Shown piece after piece: positions 50,649 through 59,402 of a stretch of DNA of 64,000 nucleotides. A program made the position numbers and the translations under genes. The notes under the pieces are model-generated. The model made no database searches and was not told the origin of the DNA. It was given only the letters and a program-made list of their open reading frames with translations. Source of the stretch: Granulicella sp. (GTDB lineage Bacteria; Acidobacteriota; Terriglobia; Terriglobales; Acidobacteriaceae); assembly GCA_027365345.1 (NCBI GenBank), contig DAHXNO010000070.1, positions 1 through 64,000 on the forward strand, written 5' to 3'. Position 1 is the stretch's first letter; each line of letters begins with the position of its first letter.

Positions 50649-51587
50649 ATGGCGAGATATCTTATCACTGGAGTTGCGGGGTTTATTGGATCTTCACTGG
50701 CGCGCGCATTGCTGGAGCAAGGGCATGAGGTACGCGGTTTCGACAACCTCTCGACGGGCAAGATGGAGAACCTGACGGAGATTCTCTCTTCGATTCAGTT
50801 TCAAGAGATGGATCTTCAGGACCAGAAGGGGGTGCGAGCTGCCTGCCAGGAAGTGGACTTTATTCTGCACCAGGGAGCGCTAGCCTCAGTTCCCCGGTCG
50901 GTGATGGATCCGCTGCCATCCCACGAGTCCAATATCAATGGAACGCTGAACCTGCTGCTGGCAGCCAAAGACGCAGGCGTTCGCCGCATTGTCTACGCGG
51001 CATCCTCTTCCGCCTATGGCGATCAACCGACTCAGCCGAAGCACGAAGAGATGCTTCCGATGCCGCTATCGCCGTATGCTGTGCAGAAGCTCACCTGCGA
51101 GTATTACATTCAGGCATTTTTCCGCTGCTATGGACTGCAGGGGATCTGCCTGCGCTACTTTAATATCTTCGGACCACGGCAGGCCGCCGATTCGCCATAC
51201 TCAGGCGTGATTGCAAAGTTTATCTACATGATGATGGCCGGGCAGACGCCGACCATCAACGGAGATGGAAGCACCAGCAGAGATTTCACCTACATTGAGA
51301 ATGCGGTGAACGCCAATCTGCTGGCCTGTGTGGCTCCGGACGAGGTTGCCACTGGCCGCGTGTTCAATGTAGGGACTGGCAAGAGCCACACGCTGAATGA
51401 GGTGTATGCGGGCGTTGCGCAGATCCTTGGGTTCTCCGGAAGTCCGATCTATGGCCCTCCGCGCGCTGGAGATATTCAGCATTCGCTGGCCAGCATCGAA
51501 CGCGCACGGAAAGAACTTGGTTACCAACCAGAGACCGATTTTTATGCGGGTCTGGAGAAGACCGTTGCCTGGTACACCGCGGGGTAG
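50649..51587 (+). CDS. NAD-dependent UDP-sugar 4-epimerase (WbpP/GalE-like SDR)
   Basis: This 312-residue extended SDR has the NAD motif TGVAGFIGSSLARAL, an ASSSAYGD strand with the catalytic Ser, and the YxxxK pair in SPYAVQKL. FNIFGPRQ and RDFTYIENAVNANLLA match UDP-GlcNAc/UDP-GalNAc 4-epimerases. It probably supplies UDP-sugars for the exopolysaccharide. The start at 50649 places the NAD motif in its usual position; an ATG at 50613 would add 12 residues. A 237-bp gap separates it from the transferase gene. Confidence 0.9.
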   Translation: MARYLITGVAGFIGSSLARALLEQGHEVRGFDNLSTGKMENLTEILSSIQFQEMDLQDQKGVRAACQEVDFILHQGALASVPRSVMDPLPSHESNINGTLNLLLAAKDAGVRRIVYAASSSAYGDQPTQPKHEEMLPMPLSPYAVQKLTCEYYIQAFFRCYGLQGICLRYFNIFGPRQAADSPYSGVIAKFIYMMMAGQTPTINGDGSTSRDFTYIENAVNANLLACVAPDEVATGRVFNVGTGKSHTLNEVYAGVAQILGFSGSPIYGPPRAGDIQHSLASIERARKELGYQPETDFYAGLEKTVAWYTAG

Positions 51588-51936
51588 GATCTTTGCGCTC
51601 GCCGGCTGCGCGCGGAGGCGCAAGCCGATACCTGCATTCGTGGGTGTTGCCCTCCTGGGAGACGGGCGCTTATCCTCCGGGCGCGAAGGGATAGGCGATG
51701 CGCGGATGAAGCTGCGAGAGATTCGCGGGAAGTAGCGGATCGCCGCACAGCCTGGCCGACGCTCCGCGTAGGCTAAGCGCGAGGGAGCAATCTTCCCGCG
51801 GTGGAAACGTGGGGCGTGGACATGGCAAGGCGTTCATGCCAAGGTCCTGGGGCGGCCGATAGGTGTGAGGGTTGGGGTGGGATGAAAGCGCCGCTGCGAG
51901 TAATGGTGAGGGGGCTGAGGAACAGGAACAGTTGTA
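51588..51936. other. Intergenic, no gene recognised
   Basis: This gap lies between convergent genes. Neither strand holds a frame with a ribosome site or a family match. Confidence 0.5.
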
Positions 51937-52458
51937 TCAGGCTTCGGTTGTCCTGGCAGCACTTTGGACGCGACGCAGACTATTGATCTGGGGGCGCAAT
52001 CCCAGAATCTCAAAGCCAGTCAACCGGCTTTTGGAGACATAGATGAGCCAGTTATTTCCGATTGGATCGGCTGGAGCCATAAAGAACCCTGGGCCAACGA
52101 TGTGGTCGAGAGAGTTGTGGATCATCCCCTCCATGGTCTCACCGTCATCGAAGCGAATGCGAATCCAGAGGCACTCCATGAGCGGCTGCTGGTTATGGAA
52201 GTGCAGGTCCACATGGCTGGTTTGGCCCGAGAAGTCTTTGACGAAAAAGACCGCTTTGATGTTGGTCAGGGCGACGTCTTCCACCACATTGGAGTGGAGA
52301 TGACGCAGGCGAATGGAAGTCAGCTTCTGGGCATGAAGTCCGTCCATCTCCGACGGCCATTGGGAGCGATCCGCGAACCCTTTGAGGGTGTAATCTTCGC
52401 CACGGATCACAACCAGGTAGGGATCGTCGGAACCTTCGCGGGGAGGAAAGTGATTCAA
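51937..52458 (-). CDS. Unknown protein translationally coupled to the sigma-54 activator (TTG start)
   Basis: This 173-residue soluble protein has two beta-rich parts (PYLVVIRGEDYTLKGFADRS and an IRLRHLHSNVVEDV stretch; then WIRIRFDDGETMEGMIHNSL and NWLIYVSKSRLTGFEILGL). The second resembles PilZ-like or DUF6982-type folds found in acidobacterial regulators. The best start is TTG at 52458, which overlaps the activator stop as TTGA and has GGAGAG just upstream. The coupling suggests it works with that regulator. I do not recognise its biochemical function. Confidence 0.65.
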   Translation of the reverse strand: MNHFPPREGSDDPYLVVIRGEDYTLKGFADRSQWPSEMDGLHAQKLTSIRLRHLHSNVVEDVALTNIKAVFFVKDFSGQTSHVDLHFHNQQPLMECLWIRIRFDDGETMEGMIHNSLDHIVGPGFFMAPADPIGNNWLIYVSKSRLTGFEILGLRPQINSLRRVQSAARTTEA

Positions 52459-53873
52459 GCTCTCCGTCTTGGCGCCAGATCGTACTGCTTGATCTTGTAC
52501 AGCAAGGCCTTGTAACTGATCTGCAGTTCGTTTGCCGCTGCCTTCCGGTTCCATCCGTTCGCCTCCAGAATTCTTTCGATTGCCGCTGCTTCTGCGTCTC
52601 CCTTCAGACTGCGGACGAGTTGCTTGAGGCCTGCGCCCTTGAGCTGATCCGCAGAGGCCCCTTGTTCAGCGGTCAGATGGGAGAATGGGGACAGGTCAGC
52701 CAGGATCGCCATCTCATCTCCAAGGATGAGAAATCGATTAATCACGTGTTCGAGTTCGCGGCTGTTACCGGGCCAGGAGTATCGGGTCAACGCATCCAGC
52801 AAGTTTTTGGAGGGAACGACGGGTTTGCCTCCATACTTGCTTGCACCTTTTTGAATAAAGTGTTGGGCGAGCACTGGAATCTCGTCACGGCGGTCGCGCA
52901 GGGGTGGAATGAGAAGGGAGAAACCATTGAGCCGGTAGAAGAGGTCCTCGCGAAAGCTCTTCTGAGCGATGGCAGCCTTCATATTGATATTGGTGGCGGC
53001 GATGACGCGGACATCGACTTTCATGGGGGCGCGGCTACCGAGGCGGGAGAAGGTTCCGTCCTGCAAAACCTGGAGCAACTTGGCCTGGAGGATGGCGGGC
53101 ATCTCGCCGATTTCGTCGAGGAAGATGGTTCCACCGCTGCAGATCTCAAACTTGCCGGGTTTGGCCTTGGTGGCTCCGGTGAAGGCTCCCTGCTCATAGC
53201 CGAAGAGTTCGCTTTCCAGCAGGTCGGCCGGCATGGCGGCACAGTTCACCTTGAGGAACATGCGATCGCTGCGCGAGGACATCTTGTGGGTATACATGGC
53301 CAGAATCTCTTTGCCTGTGCCACTTTCACCCATGATGAGGACGGGAATATCGGATTTGGCCACCAGCGCCGCCTGGGCCTGCAGTTCGCGCATCCGCTTG
53401 TTGGACCAGACGAAGGAGTGGCTATCGTCGAGTCGAATCTCCTGAGGTTCAGCCGAGCCAGCCCGGTCCATGCGGGCGAGGTGCTCTTCGATGGCTGCTT
53501 CGAGATTCCCATCGACAAAGGGCTTGAGGACGACACCTCGTGGTGCGATACGAGTGACGATCTCGAGCTCTTTGACCTCGGCAGAGCAGGAAAGAAGGAT
53601 GACGGGGACATCTGGGAGGGAAGCTCGCAGATGGGAGAGGGTGGGGAGGGATTGCTCGATGTTCTCCCAAGCGAGCAAGACAAGATGGGGTTCGGGACCG
53701 CTGGCGCAGTGATGGAGCAGGGAACTCTCGTCGGAGAAGAGACTGAGACTGTATTGACGGCCCAGCACCTCACGGAGGTACTCGAGCACAGCGAGATTCG
53801 AGTCCAAGGCGAAGAGCCGGGGCTTTGGCGCCTGCGCGAGCTTTGGGACGCCAAATGGCATTGTGTTGGACAT
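52455..53873 (-). CDS. prsR: Sigma-54-dependent regulator PrsR-like with degenerate receiver domain
   Basis: This 472-residue protein has an N-terminal receiver-like domain (residues 17-130) and an AAA+ sigma-54 interaction domain (about 150-390) with Walker A GESGTGKE, GAFTGA and Walker B GGTIFLDEIGE. A Fis-type HTH ends the protein (about 430-465; NGWNRKAAANELQISYKALLYKIKQY). In the receiver the phospho-acceptor position reads VLLAWEN, with Ala68 where Asp is expected, and the acidic pair near the start is reduced (FALDSN). Phosphorylation by a PrsK-type kinase, which is not in the window, is therefore unlikely. It probably activates the two sigma-54-type promoters of the EPS locus. Confidence 0.9.
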   Translation of the reverse strand: MSNTMPFGVPKLAQAPKPRLFALDSNLAVLEYLREVLGRQYSLSLFSDESSLLHHCASGPEPHLVLLAWENIEQSLPTLSHLRASLPDVPVILLSCSAEVKELEIVTRIAPRGVVLKPFVDGNLEAAIEEHLARMDRAGSAEPQEIRLDDSHSFVWSNKRMRELQAQAALVAKSDIPVLIMGESGTGKEILAMYTHKMSSRSDRMFLKVNCAAMPADLLESELFGYEQGAFTGATKAKPGKFEICSGGTIFLDEIGEMPAILQAKLLQVLQDGTFSRLGSRAPMKVDVRVIAATNINMKAAIAQKSFREDLFYRLNGFSLLIPPLRDRRDEIPVLAQHFIQKGASKYGGKPVVPSKNLLDALTRYSWPGNSRELEHVINRFLILGDEMAILADLSPFSHLTAEQGASADQLKGAGLKQLVRSLKGDAEAAAIERILEANGWNRKAAANELQISYKALLYKIKQYDLAPRRRA

Positions 53874-54257
53874 CGCAGGACTCCTAAATCTAGATCCGCA
53901 CCCGGCTGTGGCGAGAGGAGTTCGCCGCCATGGGAGGTTCCAATTCGGCGCGCGGAAGGATGAAGAACAAGTTCCGGAGGGAACGGGCTCCCATCGCCTT
54001 CAAGGTGAAATCAGTCTAGACGAACGGAAACATAAAAGGAAGAACTTTGCAGTCAAAAAGAGAAAAAAAATTCACACTCGTTGTATTAACGACTTAGTAA
54101 ATAAAGGGGTTTCCATCGCATACCGGAGGCTATCTGCTGGATAACTGGGGCTACAGAAGACAATTGGCCCCGAGATTCCAACAGGCGGGGTATGGCCTTC
54201 AACGTGCAACGTATATGGGCAGGTTTGCAAATCAATTACTGATGGCAGGACATCACT
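53874..54257. other. Intergenic region between two divergent sigma-54 activator genes
   Basis: No gene is supported. Bases 54000-54120 are unusually AT-rich for the window and probably hold the promoters of both regulators. No -24/-12 element was found here. Confidence 0.55.
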
Positions 54258-55349
54258 TTGAACCACTTCGTAAACTCGGCTGCCTTTCTGGACCTCCCGC
54301 CATTGGACATCGTGTTTGGGCGCACCGCATCCATGCAGGCTGTCCGCCAGAAGATTGAGCGGGTGGCCACGACCGATGTACCCGTGCTGCTGCAGGGGGA
54401 GACGGGGACAGGAAAAGAGATCTGTGCGCGGCTGGTGCATGCCTTTTCCCGGCGTTCGAAGGACTCGCTGGTGAAGGTGAACTGCCCTTCGATTCCGCAG
54501 ACGCTACTGGAGACGGAGCTATTCGGTTATGAAAAGGGGGCGTTTACCGGCGCCCATACGACCAAGCGTGGGCGCATCGAGCAGGCGCACATGGGAACGC
54601 TCTTTCTAGATGAGGTAGGCAGCCTGGATCTGATGGTGCAGTCGAAGCTGCTGCAAGTGTTGCAGGACGGGACCTTTGTGCGGGTGGGTGGCCACGCTAC
54701 CCAGGCGATCGAGACGCGGCTGGTCTCTGCGGCAAACCGGGATCTTCGCAACCAGGTGGAGGACGGTTCCTTTCGCCTGGACTTCCTGTACCGCATCAAT
54801 GCCGTCACGATCAATCTGCCCCCGTTACGCTCGCGGAAGGAAGATGTTCCGCATCTGGTGGACTACTTTCTGGAGCAGCATGGGCGCACCTTCAGTCTTT
54901 CGCCGCGGCCACTCTCGCGCAATGCGCTGGAGTTGATGCAGCGGTATGACTGGCCGGGGAATATTCGCCAACTAGAGAATATCGTCCGCAGCTACGTGCT
55001 GATTGGCAATGAAGATATTCTGGCCGAAGAACTGCTGCCACAACCAGATGCCGGCGAGAGGCTGATGGGGGACATTGATCTGAGTGAGCCTGTTTCGCTC
55101 CGGCACATCACCAAGAAGGCGACGCTCGATCTGGAACGTCACATCATTCTGAAGGCGCTGCAGGCAAATAGCTGGAACCGCCAGAAGACAGCGAAGTGGC
55201 TTCACATCAGCTATCGTTCGCTGATGTACAAGCTGAGCGAGGAGAATGCCACGGTTCTTCTGATGCCTTCGTCGCAGAAGCATGGTCCGGTCAAGGCGCT
55301 GGCGGAAGATACGTTACGACGCAAGGTGAGTGTTCCCGCGCATCGCTGA
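54258..55349 (+). CDS. Sigma-54 activator without receiver domain (TTG start)
   Basis: This 363-residue protein starts almost directly with the AAA+ domain: IVFGRTASMQAVRQKIERVA, Walker A GETGTGKE, GAFTGAH, Walker B GTLFLDEVGS and the R-finger region YRINAVTINLPPLR. A Fis-type HTH follows (NSWNRQKTAKWLHISYRSLMYKL) and then a basic tail of 40 residues. There is no sensory domain, as in PspF, so activity must be set by expression or by a partner protein. A stop codon just upstream leaves TTG at 54258 as the first start, with AGGA 7 nt before it. It is upstream of the PEP-CTERM gene on the same strand. Confidence 0.88.
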   Translation: MNHFVNSAAFLDLPPLDIVFGRTASMQAVRQKIERVATTDVPVLLQGETGTGKEICARLVHAFSRRSKDSLVKVNCPSIPQTLLETELFGYEKGAFTGAHTTKRGRIEQAHMGTLFLDEVGSLDLMVQSKLLQVLQDGTFVRVGGHATQAIETRLVSAANRDLRNQVEDGSFRLDFLYRINAVTINLPPLRSRKEDVPHLVDYFLEQHGRTFSLSPRPLSRNALELMQRYDWPGNIRQLENIVRSYVLIGNEDILAEELLPQPDAGERLMGDIDLSEPVSLRHITKKATLDLERHIILKALQANSWNRQKTAKWLHISYRSLMYKLSEENATVLLMPSSQKHGPVKALAEDTLRRKVSVPAHR

Positions 55350-55424
55350 GAGTGCTGGAACGATGAAGGGCGCATTGGAAGAAGAGTTGAGAATGGGCAA
55401 GAGGGCTTTGCACGAGGACCCCCG

Positions 55425-56018
55425 ATGAGACTGAAATTTCGATTACCGCTGTTCGTTTTGCTGATGATCGCCAGTGTCGGTATCGGTACGATGGGTGTTC
55501 ATGCGTCCACGGATTGCCAGAACCTCTTTCTTGCCTATAAACATCAGCTTGCGAAGCGCTTGCATCATCGGGTGAGCGCGGCGACGCTGGCGCGTTGGGC
55601 GGCGTGGAACAAAGCTCATCCAAACTATCGTCCTACCAAGAAGGAGGCGCTGGATAAGATCGACTTTGTGTGCGGAGTTCCGAGCGACTCGTCGGGAATC
55701 GACGCAGAAGTTCCGCCGGTCGCTCTGCCTCCTTTGCTGACATCCATGACCAACACCTTTACGGCTCCGAGCATGCCCGGCATTACGGTGGCGAACCTGG
55801 TGCCGCCGGATAGCCCGATGGTGATGACTCCCGGAGACCCGGTCTATCCGCAGGTGTACTCTCCTGGGCCGCCGGGCAGCTATAGTCCGTCGGCATCGGT
55901 GACGCCAGAGCCAAGCAGCCTATTGTTCATGACCACGGGGGTGGTGGCGATGACTGGGATGGCGCTGTGGAGACGGCGGCCGAGGATGGATTGGGAGTCT
56001 CCTTCGAAGCTCTCCTGA
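55425..56018 (+). CDS. PEP-CTERM sorting domain protein, likely exosortase substrate
   Basis: This 197-residue protein has a signal peptide (residues 1-27) and a small domain with two Cys (DCQNLFLAYKHQLAKRL and DKIDFVCG). A Pro/Ser/Thr-rich low-complexity region (about 90-160) leads to the sorting signal: VTPEPSSLLFMTTG, a hydrophobic helix, and the WRRRPR basic stop. This is the substrate signal for XrtA. It lies 76 bp after the second activator gene and is the only PEP-CTERM protein in the window. It follows the EPS genes and may be bound to or exported with the polysaccharide. Confidence 0.9.
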   Translation: MRLKFRLPLFVLLMIASVGIGTMGVHASTDCQNLFLAYKHQLAKRLHHRVSAATLARWAAWNKAHPNYRPTKKEALDKIDFVCGVPSDSSGIDAEVPPVALPPLLTSMTNTFTAPSMPGITVANLVPPDSPMVMTPGDPVYPQVYSPGPPGSYSPSASVTPEPSSLLFMTTGVVAMTGMALWRRRPRMDWESPSKLS

Positions 56019-56075
56019 GGGGCCGTCGCAGTTTGCCCGGTTGGGGTATCCTTGTTCGGCGTTGATGAAGGTGCT

Positions 56076-57443
56076 TCAGCAGCGCACGATCTTGTCCGAG
56101 ACGATTCCTTTCGTTGCATTCCGAGAGTCCACGACGAGTTGGGCAGACTGAACGATCTTCGGGAAGTCATACTCCGAATGGTCGGTAACGATCAGAACGC
56201 AGTCGTACTGCTCCAGCTTTTCGAGTGGGGTAGAGGTCATGTTCAGGTTGTAATGCCGGCCCCTGCCTACGGTGGGAAAGAAAGGATCGTTGTAGAGAAC
56301 TTCAGCTCCTTCCCTACGAAGGAGCTCGATGATCGTAAGGGATGGAGACTCACGCAGGTCATCGATATCCTTTTTATAGGCCATGCCCAACATCAGAATC
56401 CTGGACCCGTTCAATGCCTTTTTATGCCGGTTGAGGGCCTGGCCAACGGTCTGCACCACGTACTCCGGCATGGCTCCGTTTACCTCTCCGGCCAGCTCAA
56501 TGAAACGGGTATGGAAGTCATACTCTCTGGCCTTCCAGCTCAGATAGAAGGGATCAATGGGGATGCAGTGGCCGCCCAGGCCCGGTCCGGGATAAAACGG
56601 CTGAAAGCCGAAGGGCTTGGTCGCTGCCGCGTCGATGACCTCCCATATATCCACCCCCATGCGCAGGGAGAGCACTTTGAGCTCATTGACCAAAGCAATA
56701 TTGACGCAGCGATAGATATTTTCAAGCAGCTTGGTCATCTCTGCGACGCGGGTGGAAGAGACGCGAATGGACTTGATGAAGATCGCCTCGTAAAGCGTAG
56801 CCGCAAGTTCGGTGGCAATGGGGTCATGCCCGCCCACGACCTTCGGGATATCTTTGCGCGCCACGGTCACATTGCCGGGATCTTCGCGCTCTGGCGAGAA
56901 CGCTACATAGAAGACGCCCTGATCGAAGACGGGGCCCTTCCCCTGGACCTCCAGGCCGGCGGCATTTTCACCCTCGAGGATGGGAATGAGCAGATCCTCA
57001 GTGGTGCCGGGATAGGTGCTGCTCTCCAGCACCACCAGTTGCCCCTCACGAAGCCAGGGCGCGGCGGACTTGGCGGTATTCTCAATGAAGCTGACGTCCG
57101 GCTCGCGATGCTCGGTGAGCGGGGTGGGAACGCATAGGATGATCGCGTCCTGCTCGGAGAGGTGGGAGAAATCAGCCGTGGCTTGAAAGCCGTGACCGCG
57201 GGCCTGCTTGATCTCATCGCTATCGATGCGGAAGATGTAGGACCGGCCAGCCTGGAGATCAGCTATCTTCTTCTCGTCGATATCGAAGCCAGTGACCTTG
57301 AAGCCTGCACCACAGAGTAAGAGCGTGAGCGGCAACCCCACATAACCAAGGCCGATCACTCCAATTTTGGCGGTGTGAGCTTGTAAGCGTTCCAATCGTT
57401 CCCGAGCGATGTCTGGCAGAGTGAGGTCTTTGTTGGTCGTCAT
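56076..57443 (-). CDS. Nucleotide-sugar dehydrogenase (UDP-GlcNAc/UDP-glucose 6-dehydrogenase, WbpA/TviB-like)
   Basis: This 455-residue enzyme has the N-terminal NAD fold IGVIGLGYVGLPL with FDIDEKK at strand 2, a SSTYPGTTEDLL segment, the catalytic Cys in GLGGHCIPIDPFYLSWK, and a C-terminal UDP-binding domain (GMAYKKDIDDLRESPSL). The features favour the WbpA/VipA class acting on UDP-N-acetylhexosamines. It oxidises C6 to a uronic acid, and together with the epimerase at 50.6 kb it would make an aminouronic precursor for the exopolysaccharide. It is convergent with the PEP-CTERM gene. Confidence 0.92.
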   Translation of the reverse strand: MTTNKDLTLPDIARERLERLQAHTAKIGVIGLGYVGLPLTLLLCGAGFKVTGFDIDEKKIADLQAGRSYIFRIDSDEIKQARGHGFQATADFSHLSEQDAIILCVPTPLTEHREPDVSFIENTAKSAAPWLREGQLVVLESSTYPGTTEDLLIPILEGENAAGLEVQGKGPVFDQGVFYVAFSPEREDPGNVTVARKDIPKVVGGHDPIATELAATLYEAIFIKSIRVSSTRVAEMTKLLENIYRCVNIALVNELKVLSLRMGVDIWEVIDAAATKPFGFQPFYPGPGLGGHCIPIDPFYLSWKAREYDFHTRFIELAGEVNGAMPEYVVQTVGQALNRHKKALNGSRILMLGMAYKKDIDDLRESPSLTIIELLRREGAEVLYNDPFFPTVGRGRHYNLNMTSTPLEKLEQYDCVLIVTDHSEYDFPKIVQSAQLVVDSRNATKGIVSDKIVRC

Positions 57444-58064
57444 AAGAAGAATTATTGCATCTAGAAAGCAAGAAGTCGCGGCGCGCTTTGTTTCAGCCTG
57501 GATGGCCTGCCGGGGTTCCCCGGTCCACGCTCCGGTTTGCCGCGCTTGAGATGCCAGGCGAGAACTCCATGGGAGAAGACAGCCGCGTCATCCGGATGGA
57601 CGTCGCTTTAGCAGCAGGTTGCCTAGCTGAAGCCGGGGTGGATGAGGGGAAGGAGGTTGACCCGGGGGGGAGACGCGGCTCATGCCGCGGGGACGGGCAC
57701 GCGCGTGTTTGTCCTGGGACTCCAGATCGCTTCGGGGGTGATACGGGGTCGTCTTCGGCGCCGGACACAGCCGTGAATCGGAGGCGGAAGAGGACCGGTA
57801 CTGATCCATTTGGCCGCGGTCGGAGGGTAAAAGAGTAGATAGATCAGAGGAGCGCCTATGGGCCGAGATTTGGCGCGGCCCAGGCGAGATTGGCGGCGGC
57901 GCGCCGCGCCACGGCTATGGAGGGATTTGAGGCCGGCGACTTCGGGAATGGGAAGACGCGGATGAAGTTCATGCTGAAGAGGCCGTCTTTCAGATCGCGT
58001 GCTTCGTGATCGTCTTGCGCAGGTTACGAAACAGCTCCCAGAGCCGATTCCCAGAATGAGAAGA
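57444..58064. other. Intergenic, no gene recognised
   Basis: No frame on either strand has a ribosome site and a family match. A minus-strand stretch around 57860-58010 reads like a protein fragment (MNFIRVFPFPKSPAS) without a clear start. I cannot assign it. Confidence 0.4.
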
Positions 58065-59327
58065 TCAATGTGCAAACAGCGACAAGGGAACGGCGCCGCC
58101 CATGGCCCGGTAACCGAGCGGGGAGGGATGAAGATGGTCGCCACTATCATAGGCTCCCAGAAGCCGATCGGGGTGGGACGGATCTCGCATGGATTTGTCG
58201 AAGTCCAGGACAGCGTCGAAATGCCCGGGCGCACGGATCCACCGATTGATTTGCTCGCGGTCCGCTTCACTTCGAGGTCCCGGATGATAGTAGTCCGACC
58301 GCAGATAGGGTGTGATGGTTGCGCCAATGACCCTGATTCCGTTGGTATGGGCACGTTCGATGATCTGCTGATACGCTCCCAGAATGCGGTGTACCAGAAG
58401 ATCATGTTCCTTGGCTGATACCTTACCGTCTCGCGTCAAGGTTCCGAGGTCGTTGATTCCTTCAAAGACAATCAGCCAATGCACGCCTGCCTGAGCCAGG
58501 ACATCGCGGTCAAACCGCGCCAGTGCGTTGGGGCCGATACCGTCCGCGAGGAGGCGGTTGCCTCCGATTCCCTGGTTCAACACTCCGATATCTTGCGTCG
58601 ACCGGTTCGATTGAAGCCTTTCCGCAAGAACATCAGTCCAGCGGTCGTTGCCATTGGTTGTTGATGCGTGTCCGTCGGTGATGGAATCTCCCAGGACCAC
58701 GACGGAAGCAGCGCCTTGAGCATCAAGCACATCAATGCCCGATATCTGATACCAATGGTTCACAGATTTTGCCCCGACGAGGCCCGCCGCGGAGACATAG
58801 TCGCCATGAACGTAATAGGAGGTTTCGCGCGAACCGGGATGACCCGTTTGTATTGCCGGCGGCGCATTGAGATGAAAAGTGACGGCGAGATTGGAAAGAG
58901 CGGCCACGGGGTAATGAATCGGATCGGAGATATATTCTGCGCCTGCCGGCACGATGACGTCGCTCTTGCCCGAAAAAGTCAAAGCATGGTCCGATGCGGG
59001 ATCGATCGATGCCGAAGAGGGTGTAAGGGGGCGCGCGATATGTACCGAAGTGAATTGCAAAGGCGCGGTTCCGAATACGTTGGAAAGATGCACGCGAAGA
59101 GTGCTTCCTCCAACAGATATATGGAAGATTTGACGGATGGTAATGTCTTGCAACGCGTCCGCAGGCAATGCGTTCTGAGGGCCAGGGATTTGTTGCGAGC
59201 ATGCCCAGGTCCCGATCCATTTGCCTCCATTTGTTTTTGACTGCGCATATTGCGGCGAGGTAAATAAGATCGCCAGAAAAAAGGGAACAGCCAGACGAAA
59301 CTGGCAATGTACATTGTTGCAGTCCAT
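58065..59327 (-). CDS. Secreted SGNH/GDSL hydrolase
   Basis: This 420-residue protein has a signal peptide (residues 1-29). An N-terminal beta-sandwich (about 35-190) is followed by the SGNH domain with block I VVLGDSITDGHAS (Ser), block II LNQGIGGNRLL (Gly), block III FEGINDLG (Asn) and block V SGDHLHPSPLGY (Asp/His). Two-domain enzymes of this form act as carbohydrate esterases on plant or microbial polysaccharides. It is divergent from the CE15 gene with a 75-bp shared promoter region, consistent with joint hemicellulose deacylation. Confidence 0.88.
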   Translation of the reverse strand: MDCNNVHCQFRLAVPFFLAILFTSPQYAQSKTNGGKWIGTWACSQQIPGPQNALPADALQDITIRQIFHISVGGSTLRVHLSNVFGTAPLQFTSVHIARPLTPSSASIDPASDHALTFSGKSDVIVPAGAEYISDPIHYPVAALSNLAVTFHLNAPPAIQTGHPGSRETSYYVHGDYVSAAGLVGAKSVNHWYQISGIDVLDAQGAASVVVLGDSITDGHASTTNGNDRWTDVLAERLQSNRSTQDIGVLNQGIGGNRLLADGIGPNALARFDRDVLAQAGVHWLIVFEGINDLGTLTRDGKVSAKEHDLLVHRILGAYQQIIERAHTNGIRVIGATITPYLRSDYYHPGPRSEADREQINRWIRAPGHFDAVLDFDKSMRDPSHPDRLLGAYDSGDHLHPSPLGYRAMGGAVPLSLFAH

Positions 59328-59402
59328 AAGTTAGTATCTTGTCCGAACGAGGTTGGGCTTGATAAATACCAGACAAGGATAGCAGTTCAGGAGAGCGCAA
59401 GC

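Noticed and set aside
52620-53963. Long open frame (447 codons) antisense to the PrsR-like gene
   Set aside because: The minus strand carries an unmistakable sigma-54 activator; the antisense frame is Gly/Glu-rich with no family motif and arises from codon bias at high G+C.
55349-55425. Possible sigma-54 promoter before the PEP-CTERM gene (GGGC and TTTGCA elements)
   Set aside because: The GG and GC elements are 12-13 bp apart instead of 10, so the spacing is wrong.
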